Source of the DNA: Bisporella sp. PMI_857
Taxonomy: Eukaryota; Ascomycota; Leotiomycetes; Helotiales; Helotiaceae
Assembly (NCBI GenBank): GCA_021307315.1
Contig: JAJSPD010000054.1
Location: 1 to 64,000 of the forward strand
Direction of reading: 5' to 3'
Length of the DNA: 64,000 nucleotides
In this document: positions 47,062 to 57,463 of the stretch, piece after piece
How positions within the stretch are numbered: position 1 is the first letter of the stretch
How the letters are laid out: each line of letters begins with the position of its first letter
Program-made: the position numbers and the translations under genes
The notes under the pieces: model-generated
Seen by the model: the letters and a program-made list of their open reading frames with translations, nothing else
Told to the model about the DNA's origin: nothing
Databases searched by the model: none

Positions 47062-50000
47062 CTGTAAAAGCAGATCACTTTAGAGTCCTTGAAAGCGTTG
47101 TCAAAGTATGGCTTCAAAATATCGCTCCCGTCTCTTCACCTAGCACATTGGCCTCCATGGTCGGAGTTCAACGAGGGTCTAAGGCTGCTATCTCGTTCTC
47201 AGATAGTAGTCTTGATTCTTAATAGATCCAGAACTCAGGGAAATCTGCAAATTATTATCGAAAAGCGAACTCCACGTTTCCATCTCATTGGATGAATATC
47301 AAAGGTTAACGCGAAAAAGGGTATGTGAGACCACGTATTCCAGATCTCAAATCATATGAAATGGATCATCCATATTAAACCCCAAGGTTTCTCAACAACC
47401 GTGTGCGTAAGCATGATTCTCCCATATAAGCCAGGACTTCCTCTCCCTCCTAATATTATCCAGTCCGTATAGGTATATGAGATCCAGCTCATGTCCAACT
47501 AGAACATGAAAAGGTAACAAGGAAGAGAATGGCAATAACGGGTAATTAACAGTAAAGTATATGATAGATACAGAGGTGGAAGTGAGAGATCCCGAATAGC
47601 CATCATAGAGAATGCCAAGGTGGCACAAGCTAGAAGGGTCTACCTTATGAATGCAGCATATCTCTAGAGTGATGCAAGATTCAACCCTTGCATTTGAACA
47701 AGAAGACTTCTAGGCTGTGGCAGGCCCAAAAGACACTGATAGGTTCGTCGCTCAATAATTTGTAATTACTAACAAGTAGCAAGTGTCCTGTCTTTCACAA
47801 CTGTATGTTTGGAATGGGAAACCCCTAGATATACAAGTATCCCCTTTCTAAGCGAGCCACATACAGGATCAACACAGAGAGCCATCAAAGTGACCCTTGA
47901 TATTTCAAGCCAGAGTGAGCGAAGGGTTAGCCGATTAAGATATATTGATGGCCAATATGGTAATTATTCAAGGTTGGAATGATACGGATAATGTGAGAAT
48001 GCATGTGGCATTTTCTTGTTATTAAGATCAATTTGGTCTAAAGGCACGCCAAACGGTATCGATACTGTACGCTTGAACAACGAAAAGGAGACAGGCTCCA
48101 ACAGAATGGAAATAGTTGGTGTTTCAATGTAGCGCTTAGGGATCCTAATCTCGCTTGAGCACTCCTAAACACCCAGGACACTCAACATGAGAGTGTGGAT
48201 GCTGAGCGCTTACTGAGCGACACGCTCTCCCATATTGTACGCATTCTTCCAAAATAAAATGATACCATATAGCGCATCCCTCATGATCGCCGGCCGCTCC
48301 CGAGGATAGCATCACCTGCTACCAACGCGACAAAGCCTCAGCTCGCCATCGCCTGTTCCCCTAACGTTTGAAGTAAGTGGACGCGCACTCAGCTGCGCTC
48401 CACACCGTTGGCCACCACCTCCTCATCCATCTCGATGTATCCTTCCTCATATACACCAAATGAGATTGCACAAAGCCACACCTCACCCCTCCAAACCACT
48501 ATCCCAATAACCCAAATCCAAATTAGGGGCTGACCATGCCGCCAAAATCCACGCTTTCGGCTTAACTAGACCGAGTACAACTCTATCGCAATACAGTTAT
48601 ACAGAGTGCATCTCCCGATCGGGTACGCAGCGCATACGGCGGCTCGTCTTTCAGAGTTTGTACAGCCGAATTTGGTGGATATGGCGCTGCTGAGCTGAGG
48701 ACCGGATATTTCGGACGTGTGGTTGTGGCGAGGTCGGTGGGTTGGGGATGGAGTCGACCGAAGGTTCGTTCGGTCGGGTTGGCTTGGGGGATGGGACTCG
48801 GCTTTTCTGGCGCTTGGAAGGACTCCAAGATTAATGGTAGGTGAGATTTCTCAGGCTTTTAATGAAATCGCTGAAGTTTGCTTGTAGGTTAGCAATTGGT
48901 TGACTGAACTCTAGCCAAAAACCTTCCCTCAAACCACGAACACGGAGAACAATCACGTCCACCAATGAAAGCCATACCTCAATATTAAACCAACAATTGG
49001 TTTACTTCTCGACCTTGAAAGCAAGTCGGACCCAATTCTAAGTCCAGAAATCGAGAAGTGAGGGACTCGCAGAAGGCGTCACTCTGGTCCAGTCATCATC
49101 GAAGACCAGCCTCAAGTAACACAAACCCCTCACAGATTCCAGCCATTTCCACTCGCGTGATCCTCATCACAGTCGACGATTATGTGATATCAAGTGCTGA
49201 CCGAGGCCATCAGAATATGATAGAAACTGATCAAGGATTAAATTAAGGGTGTTCAATTATCACGACTTATAGAAGCGAGCTAGGCCCGCCATTCTAACTG
49301 CTTGTATTTACCCAAATTGACCTTCTACATCGCGCTTCTTGCACTGCACTTTATGTAACGGGAAAGGGGCTCGAGGAAGGAGAGAACACGGCCGGTCTAC
49401 CATATGTAGAGTGTTTTGCATACTAATGCACAGGAGGTAGCAAGCGTCTCTCGGCGTCATAGTTTTCCTTCAGGGGCTCGATGTGAAAAGGTAATCTTAG
49501 GGTGGTCCAAATTTTCAAAAGGATGGATGAAAGGGCTTAATGCTTCGTTGTGGTCAGAGATGGCATAACCTCGTTAATTTGCAGGAGATATCCTGATGAA
49601 GGATTCCTCGCCATCCGTGTACAGGTGGCACAACATGCAGTCCATAGGCAGCCTTCCTCCAACATAACAGAGATGGGTGTGGTAGCCGCGCGAAAAGCAA
49701 TTAAGCTTAAAGCAGTAGTGCTGAGTGATACCTCTAAAAGCCATATTTGCGATATTCAAAGGAACTGCGGGTCTGATATAGCAACGTTGCTAACAGAAAA
49801 GGGTTAAATATTTGTTCAATTGACAGCATTTCATGTATAAAGTCTGCCCCTTCTACTTGATGCTTAGCTATTCGCCACCCTCCTCTGAGACAACCTTATG
49901 CATGGGAGGTACTTTTAAGCAGTGTCAAATTGAAGAGTGCCACTTGGAGCTGCTCCACTGTTCTTTGTATGTAGGACTTTACCAAGTATCAGTTGCCGGC

Positions 50001-50337
50001 GAGCCTACGTCTCTGCCCTGGCGCAACGAATGGGTTTGCAGCATATTCAGGCCTCTGACGGGATACTAGAAAGTGCAAAGGGAAGGTTGTGCAACACCAG
50101 CTCACCTATAGCATGACTACTACAGGCATATATTAGCGGCCACAGAGGCCGCTCATTGCGCGTCTGGGATGCAATCTACTGCAACCAAGACGTACAGCTT
50201 GCGTCGGTACAGCGCGGGGTCGCGTCATGCCGCTTCCCAAGACGCAATATCAATTGGCTGACGGCGTTGAGGGGTGTTGGACGATTGGAGACTGAGGCAT
50301 CTTCACTTGAAGGGTTCTTCAACCTTACCATGAAAAG

Positions 50338-50643
50338 ATGCAGGTGCGAACAAGTGGACCATTTTCCCTGGAGAACTATCGATACACCCCTTCTCAGACT
50401 GCTTTGGTGGATGGGAAAACCGTCTACATCTCCAATGGTGACTGGACGTTTGGACGGGAATTAAATCGGGGGGAGATGCAGGTCTCCCGCTGGATAGTAG
50501 AATCCTCCGAGAATCAACCTGTCAGGAATGGGAGAACAACGAATCAACCCATCGATGTTCATGACTCGATAATAATCAGGGTGGCAATCGAGCGCGTATC
50601 TATACGCAAGAAGCAGTGGCTCCCCTTGTACGAAGCAAATTAA
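50338..50643 (+). CDS. Doubtful small open frame (101 residues)
   Basis: ATG-started frame in the gene-poor region with a balanced, hydrophilic composition (for example TALVDGKTVYISNGDWTFG and DVHDSIIIRVAIERVSIRK). There is no family match, signal peptide or membrane segment, and a second frame overlaps its start. Listed only because nothing else in the surrounding 5 kb looks as protein-like. Confidence 0.15.
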   Translation: MQVRTSGPFSLENYRYTPSQTALVDGKTVYISNGDWTFGRELNRGEMQVSRWIVESSENQPVRNGRTTNQPIDVHDSIIIRVAIERVSIRKKQWLPLYEAN

Positions 50644-51612
50644 AGACGCTGTCGGGAAGCGTTTTGCTGGCAGTAATAACGGAAATGGCAGCCCTATTTC
50701 AGACGTCGCAAGCGAACGCAACTCTGGCATCAGAACCAGCCACGGATGTTGGCCATTAAAAACATTCCGATGTACCCATAACGCAGTACAACGTTGATTT
50801 TACAGTCCCCCCCATGAACAGATATCTGCATGTTGCGACTACGCCCCGCTCCCCCCCTACTGTAAGTAACTTATCAGCATTGGCCAGCGTGTGGGGAAAG
50901 TGAACCTTTGTCTCCAGGCAATATCCGAGTTGCACTGCTGCTAGATCCAATGATGCTGATAGACCCCCTCACGATTGCACAATTTTTTTTTTAATTTTTT
51001 GTTTCAAGCAGCGACGACCAAGGGGCTAGCGAGAAGCTGGCGGAAACCAAGGACAGAGGGATAAGGAACTCCCGCACCAAAAACCCCATTGATTTTCATC
51101 TATATATGCGTGTGGAGATCACCCGATATCCGAACGGGGGGAGGGGCTCAAATTGCCGTCCAACAGCAACAAAATCAAGGAGGACGCTGGAGATGTGTAG
51201 GGGTTGATAGACGAACTTGATAGCTCTCATACAGGATTATTGCTTGAAAGTGGTGATCATTGACATGGCAAATAATGATTCATCCTGTTCGCAAAGGAAA
51301 AGAGCTCGATTGGTGCTGGTGCTTCGGATGATGGAAAGTTTCAGGCTTCCCCCCCTAATGGAACTGAGCAAGTAACGGCAGCCAGCGTACCATAATAGAC
51401 CTCATGCTCAATCTCGCTCGTATTAAACCAGACATTATCTTGGCCGGGGCCTGAAGCGACATCATGAGGATATCGTGCAACAGCATCACGAGAGCGATAG
51501 GAAAGCCAGGGAGGTTTGGGGGGTAGCGACGACGAGGTCTTCGATAGGGTGAGGGGAGTGGGAGAGTAAGAGGAGTGTGGTAACTGAACAAAAACCCGCG
51601 CAAAGCCCGTGT

Positions 51613-51706
51613 CCCCCCCCCCCCCCCCACCCCTTTTTTCGATGGAGTAGCGCCACTGTACAAAATGCCACTGGCGCTGGGATTGGGGTGGTTGGGGGGG
51701 GGGGGG
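51613..51706. repeat. Facing C16 and G13 homopolymer runs
   Basis: C16-A-CCCC lies at 51613-51633, and GGGG-T-GG-TT-G13 at 51685-51706. The two arms are complementary over most of their length and are separated by about 50 bases, so the DNA or an RNA from it could fold back. The G arm could also form a four-stranded structure. Confidence 0.7.
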
Positions 51707-52109
51707 TTAGAGTGTACTTACTTACTTACAATACAGTACTTACTGACACACAATACTGGCTGGATACCTGGACGGAGACAACGTGGGGGGTGGGGGAGGT
51801 TGGTTTGCGTATATTCTTTCCCCCTCGATGCATGCCTCGACCCTTACAGCCACTAGTACTTGCTATGTTGAACCTTCGAGCGGGGCAAAGCCAGGATAGA
51901 CCCTGCCCTCTGCAAAATGCAAATGCCATGCGCCTCCCGACCAGGGTGCATTACCTGAAAGTACTGTATTTCTGTCCAATGAGACGAAGCAGCGGTTGGT
52001 CCGGGATTCAGGAGTGCACATGGCCCTTCATCTGATCGGCGAATGGCATCGCAACAGGAGTGACCTTCAGATTAGCGAGTCTTCCCCCCCCGGGCCCTCC
52101 ATCAATTAT

Positions 52110-52134
52110 CTGTAACTGGACAGTACAGTTACAG
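52110..52134. repeat. Perfect 9-bp inverted repeat with 7-bp spacer
   Basis: CTGTAACTG and CAGTTACAG face each other across GACAGTA. It lies in the gene-poor region. The arms share the TGTA..TACA flavour of the ACTGTACAGT palindromes elsewhere in the window. Confidence 0.6.
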
Positions 52135-52803
52135 GTCTGTGTGCTTGCATGCAGGCCTACACTAAGAAGTACCTTGTTCCCCTTTCCCATCCAAGCGTTG
52201 CCTGTGCCCGAAGAGGGAGTGAGTGCGGAGAACAAAAGCAAGTTGTTGTTGCTGTTGAAAGACGCTCGCTGAGGAAAATGGTGTTTTCGGGAGTATGGCG
52301 TCACTAGCCCATATTTATGGGCAATAGGGTTTCAACTTGGAATATCACTTTCCCAAACTCACTCAGTTCAAAAAGAGGTCTCAGAGACAATATGTGATTA
52401 ATTGCCATGCTATGCTCATGTGCTAAAGTGGGCTGGAATGCTGGTGGTGTAAACGTGGCTCATAGGCGTCTTTGTTAGCGAGCACTGAAAGAATTAATTG
52501 TCTGCAATTTTAGGACCTATGCAAGTCAATTAAATGTGTTGCTTAATGAGCCACCAGTACAGTTCGTCAACATGATCCATATTACGAAGATTGTGGCGAT
52601 GCTGATTAGCGATTTACAATGTAGATGCTCTCAACACGGGATGTCCTTTTTGCGCGGTAACTGCGTGTCAGGGTACAAATTTGGCTGTGTTTAAACTTCT
52701 AAGATACAATTTTAACCCCAAAACGAGAGCCTTTTGGTATTATTGGGCCTGCGTGCTGGTCCCCGCTGAATAAAGTTGGCCGTTTCCGCACCCTGTTGAT
52801 CAT

Positions 52804-52824
52804 GAACTGAACTGAACTGAACTG
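52804..52824. repeat. (GAACT)4 pentanucleotide repeat
   Basis: Four uninterrupted GAACT units followed by G. It is a short microsatellite in non-coding DNA. Confidence 0.85.
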
Positions 52825-55800
52825 GAAACTACACCCCCAAAATTGGTGGGTATCCCTCATTACAGTGGCTTCGTGATAAGTACTGGTAGAGCATCTCAGT
52901 TCAATGCTAATGGCTGAGCATTAGCATTCATGCACACCCTGAGTCCTGGGACACTCCACGGCAGTTCCTAGATCGTGGGGTGAGAAAGATAGGATAATCT
53001 GGTTTTGCATTCGCGTCGCCTTCGACTCATGGGGGTCATGAGATGTCGACATCATCGTTTTTTCCCATGAAAAAAAGCTCCCGATGATGAGTTGTGGCTC
53101 AAAGATAAGTGCTGATGACAGCTGACTGTATTTTACAAAAGTAGGACGTGCAACGCAAGGCATTCCCTATACCAGCCATGTCTGAGATACATCCAACCCC
53201 TCATGATCGGAGTAAGCTAGCTCATTCTATATTCGCTCAGCTCGTAGTATGGTCATGACGAGCTGAGAATTGGAGACGGCACGGTGCTACCGAGGGGGCT
53301 GAGTCTTGCTTTGCCCAAAGAGTTTTTCTAGAACCATTCTTTCTGCTTCAATGCCATATGATTTGTCCAGAGCCTGTCCTTTCTGATCAAAGCTGGACGG
53401 CAAGAACTATGACAACGGGTGTTCAAAACCTTTGGGAACATTCCTTCATCTCTGAATTTCAGTCCCCCCACGCGCTCCAGAATCAATAAAAGTCTGGATT
53501 CAGCGGAACAGCAGCCAGCCTAATGGTATTCTCGCCATGACCATGTTTCCAAGTGTGCTTCAACATCAAATATAGTTATATAGCCGCCATGAACGGAGAG
53601 GTGGATTTGGGTTTAGCCTCCATCCCATGCAGCTCGGTTGGAGCCGAGAGGCCCATATATGGATTTTTATACTACCCTCATGCTGGCACAACCTGGGAAC
53701 AGGTAAAATTGTACATTGATTGATAAGGAGGAATCAAAACCTACTTACTGGTAGATTCATATGAGTGCACTTTAAGCTCTACCTACATCTTGGTGAAATT
53801 GGCAGGTCCTGCGGCGCTAGACCGCGACTCAACTTTAGGGGTGAGTGGACAGAATTGGCTGATAGCAGGGGCAGATAACCAAATTCAACTGGAATGTAGT
53901 CCCTGCCTCATCCCCATACTCTACAGTACATTGTTTTAGTACTGTCTCCACCTCGATAAGGTGGTACCCACGGATGTAGATCTACATCGTAGCTACATCC
54001 AATCAGATTTCTGACAGTGTTAGGCGATGTAAGTCTTAGTCAGTTAATCTTAATTTCTCTGGTTCCCATCGCTGGCGAGGATGAACCAGCTAGCATAGAA
54101 TCTTTTTATTTTTGACTTTTGCCGCCGTGAAGACTGTTGAAACGAGGTCTGATCACTAGCCGCTCGTAAACGCGTCCAGTTTAGCTAATGCCAATCTTAC
54201 TTACATTTACGCTTTAAAGATAGTCTGTTGCAATATCGGGTCAGAGTTGAACCGTACGGTGCAGGCGCTCGAACTTATGAGACGGATTCTCACATTCTCA
54301 GACTACAAGCACGAAACGTGCGGCTTGAGCCGTGATATATTTGTTCCTTAGTGCGCTTATTCAATTTCAATGCACCGCGCTTAAGCAATGTTACAATGAT
54401 GCTCTCAAGAAAATCAAAAGAATTGGTGCAAGTGAGAATTGCGTAGCGTTGACCAACTACACCAGGCTGCCAGAGTGGATACTGCGCGTATGAGACATCG
54501 CAGTCTCTTGGAGATATTGTGACCATCAATTTCGTGATTTCCCGGGGCATGTCGCAGCGGGATGATCATCAGCTCGAAATTGGGTTTTTGGTGAAGTGAT
54601 AGATACCATAATCTTTCACTCCAGCCGTTTTTACTTGAACATCTGAAGATCAAAAAGGGAACGGGATGGCTTGCATCGATAGTCCCAGCATACAATCAAA
54701 TGAGGGGAAATAAATGCAGGTCAATCCCCAAAGGGAAACTTCAGATTGCGAAATGGGAAGAGAGTAACCAATCAGAGCGATACTTGGCCATGCAGGTTTT
54801 GGGAAATCTGGTTAGGCTGTTTCTCTGCACCAGCCATTACTGATCAGTCAGTGTCTACGGGAGGGGAAGGCTGGCGTTGGACCAAAAAAGTCCAGTATGA
54901 ATGAAGCTTTAAGCATTGATGAATAATGAAATGGTATGCTGCCCCTCTCAGATAGTTGTTTACTCCCACCACCACTATACTACTCACTCATGCTAGGGAC
55001 AAGTATCGTGGACTACCATCAGGTATATCGAGTACCGCTCGCGGAGGAAGCTCACAATCTTGTTTCGAGTACTGCTGCCTCTGTCCTGTTTGTGGAATGA
55101 CGATGGCGTCTCAGCTTTGGACAGGGCACGGCAAGCCGTTTGATCCTCAGCGAGGCAGAGGCCAGCGTGAGGCCAGACAACCACGGCGCGAAGATAGGAT
55201 TGGACAATCCCACGCTTAGAGATTTCCCATTTAACCGCGAGCTATTCATCAGAAGTTGTCATATGTATTGTCTGCCAAACTAGAGGAAGAAGTTATGCAG
55301 AGGCTAGTAAATGAACTTGGCCCTCATTAATGGGATCCCGTTAGTTCTCAGCCAGATAATTTGATGGGAGGATGAGGAATTTGTAAAGGAAGTCACGATC
55401 CCAATGATGGGTCATGGGAAGCCCCATGATCCATAATCCGTCTATTTTCCCTTCTTTTCCGCTTTTCGCCCGAAATCCTGGGGAAACAAGCGCTAGGACA
55501 AACTGAACCTTAGTCTGTGACGCATCCTGTACTATACCGAAAAGAGTAGCTGTTATGCTGGGGGATGGGAACTTGGCAGTCCTTTGAAGGCTTGTCCGAC
55601 GAGTGCCAGGTGTTCATTCCAGCAGGGGTTAGGGAAAAAAAAAGGATTGAAAAAAAAAAGTTTACTGTACATTGCCATAAAAATAGTGGTAGTAACGCCA
55701 TCAATGGATCCACGCCAGAGTGGGACTCCACAGCACTTGTCAGGGCATTCCAACCTTGGACACTGCGCCAAAGAAAAAAAATATTTTGCCAACCGCTGCA

Positions 55801-56240
55801 TCCAGACAGCGAAGTGTTGAAGCCCAAGACGCGTAGAATCCTGTAGGTAGAAATGAAAAACGTGGGGGCTATGAGGGACAACTCGACGAATATCCTGCCT
55901 GAGGAACGCGGCCATGCTTGCAATATTGTGAAAGGATGTAATTCTCTCAACAGGCAAGATGCAGTAAAGTACCTGTAAAGATTTGTGCAAAAAAGAAAGG
56001 GTTGCCACTTCACCTTCACCCAAAAGCATCCTCGCCAAATCCAGTCAACCAATCATGCAGGACCATGCCCAGTATGTAAACACATCCCACGTCGCCGCCC
56101 TGAGGCAGCTGAAGATCCTTTTTTTTCACCAAGGAGCGCAATGTGGGAAAAGTGGAGTAGCATATCCGAGTAAAAAATGGGGCCAAGATCAAGGGTTAGC
56201 AGGTGTGCTCCTAGGAATACCTACTTCATACTTGCTCTGT

Positions 56241-56250
56241 ACTGTACAGT
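56241..56250. repeat. Palindrome ACTGTACAGT upstream of ECL1
   Basis: Exact copy of the core of the palindrome at 37638-37653, directly followed by CAGTAC. It lies about 730 bases upstream of the ECL1 start codon. Confidence 0.5.
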
Positions 56251-56402
56251 CAGTACTTCAAAGCACCATCAATTTCCCCACACCCCCCCTTTTTGTTGTC
56301 ACCACCACCACACACACACCATTTCTCGCCCGGACCCACTCCACTGTCGCATCCAAAAATTTCTCACGCTTGAGCCGATCAGGCAAGGCCCATCTTGATG
56401 CA

Positions 56403-56585
56403 ATGACTAGGATCTCTGCTGCAGCACCAAGGGTTCATTTGCTAGACAGCGACAGGGGGGAGAGAGGCACCAGCAGCAGGCAAGTAGCAACTCCAAGACA
56501 ACTAACCCCAAGCCAAACTCGACCCATTTTCCATTATATGGATAACCTCCTCCCCTCGACCATCCGTTCAACTTCACAACCATAG
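56403..56585 (+). other. Possible upstream open reading frame in the ECL1 leader
   Basis: ATG-started frame of 60 codons that ends 390 bases before the ECL1 ATG. The peptide is rich in Arg, Ser, Thr and Pro and matches nothing. If the ECL1 transcript starts upstream of it, this would act as a uORF. Confidence 0.25.
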
Positions 56586-56974
56586 CTCGACTGCAATTCA
56601 CTTCTCACGTTGGCATATTAGGTGATTGATGGTATCATATCATACCCATCCTCACGGCTGTCAACTGTTTATTACACCATCTGCTCATACAATTAGGGCA
56701 TTTGTCCCGCCAGCCAGAAGAATCGTAGACGCCTCACGCAATTCTGCGAACCTCACTTCCCTCACTTCAACACCCAAGATCCACTTCTTTTGAGTCACAC
56801 CATACGCCTTACCTCACCAGACTTGCGTACGACATAATCCTCTTGACACGCACCATCTTTTGCTTCGAAAAAACTTCTTAAAGACCACCCCGTCCACTTC
56901 CATCAGGGAAAAACACTTCACTCAGTCACCGGGTTCTCTCTTGCACAAAGAAGCACACATCACACCAGTACACA

Positions 56975-57463
56975 ATGTCTTTCGATATGGAATGGTCACC
57001 AAACTTCTGCCTTGCCTGTGACAGGCAAACCGATGGGAACGTATACTGCTCAGAAGCTTGCAGGCTGGCGGAATATGAGCAAGGCTCGAATGCCGGTTCC
57101 ACTGCCAGCTCTCCAACATCACCCCGGGCCCCAGTTTCATGGTCGTCGGCGCGGCCTACGAATGGCTTTTACATGGAGCCAGCGTACAACTTCAGCAAAG
57201 CCCAGCCGTACGGTACCACATCAACACGGTCGAGCTTTCACCAGTCCACAAGAGGTGTCTCCTCACCAACCACAAGCTCGAAGACGGTTCTCACCCCATC
57301 GAGTTCTCAGTCAAGCCTCTTCTCGATGCACAGCACCTCCTCGACGTCTTCGACAGAAACAACACAGCTGTCTGATGAGTCAAAGATGGCTTTGAAAGCA
57401 TATGCCAGCTCCTTCGATCAATCACGATACTCTAGGCGTTCATCGACGCACTCGAGCTACTAG
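56975..57463 (+). CDS. ecl1: ECL1-family zinc-binding lifespan regulator
   Basis: Small protein of the Ecl1/Ecl2/Ecl3 family, which in fission yeast extends chronological lifespan and responds to zinc, sulfur or magnesium limitation. Single exon, 162 residues. The family signature is near the start: C12-x2-C15 and C25-x3-C29 (FCLACDRQTDGNVYCSEACRLAEYE is split here as CLACDRQ and YCSEACRLAEYE), probably a single zinc site. The rest is very rich in Ser and Thr, with SS/ST runs and an end of SRRSSTHSSY, consistent with phosphorylation and disorder. The leader is CT- and CA-rich. The gene stands alone, with 11.5 kb upstream and 5.8 kb downstream lacking recognisable genes, which is unlike every other gene in this window. 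Confidence 0.85.
   Translation: MSFDMEWSPNFCLACDRQTDGNVYCSEACRLAEYEQGSNAGSTASSPTSPRAPVSWSSARPTNGFYMEPAYNFSKAQPYGTTSTRSSFHQSTRGVSSPTTSSKTVLTPSSSQSSLFSMHSTSSTSSTETTQLSDESKMALKAYASSFDQSRYSRRSSTHSSY

Larger units (their letters stand above)
45420..56974. other. Gene-poor region of about 11.5 kb upstream of ECL1
   Basis: No ORF here matches a family I know, and most start at non-ATG codons or overlap others. Composition is patchy: 45,600-48,050 is AT-rich, 48,280-48,780 is clearly richer in GC, and 51,500-52,200 holds G and C runs. Noted inside it are a strong TATA element near 45,764, a possible membrane-segment exon at 46,894-47,061 (-), a (GAACT)n repeat, two perfect short inverted repeats and homopolymer runs. 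It could contain long regulatory DNA, non-coding transcripts, or decayed mobile elements; the sequence alone does not decide. Confidence 0.5.

Noticed and set aside
48583..48828. 81-residue Pro-rich ORF on the minus strand
   Set aside because: It begins at TTG and there is no ATG between it and the upstream in-frame stop; no splice partner was found.
50156..50464. 102-residue ORF overlapping the 101-residue frame at 50338
   Set aside because: Two overlapping frames are open at once, with no family match. The upstream one is Arg/Trp/Cys-rich and looks random.
55983..56585. 200-residue ORF upstream of ECL1
   Set aside because: It starts at a non-ATG codon and runs through CA/CT-rich leader DNA. 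Only its last ATG-started part is kept, as a possible uORF.
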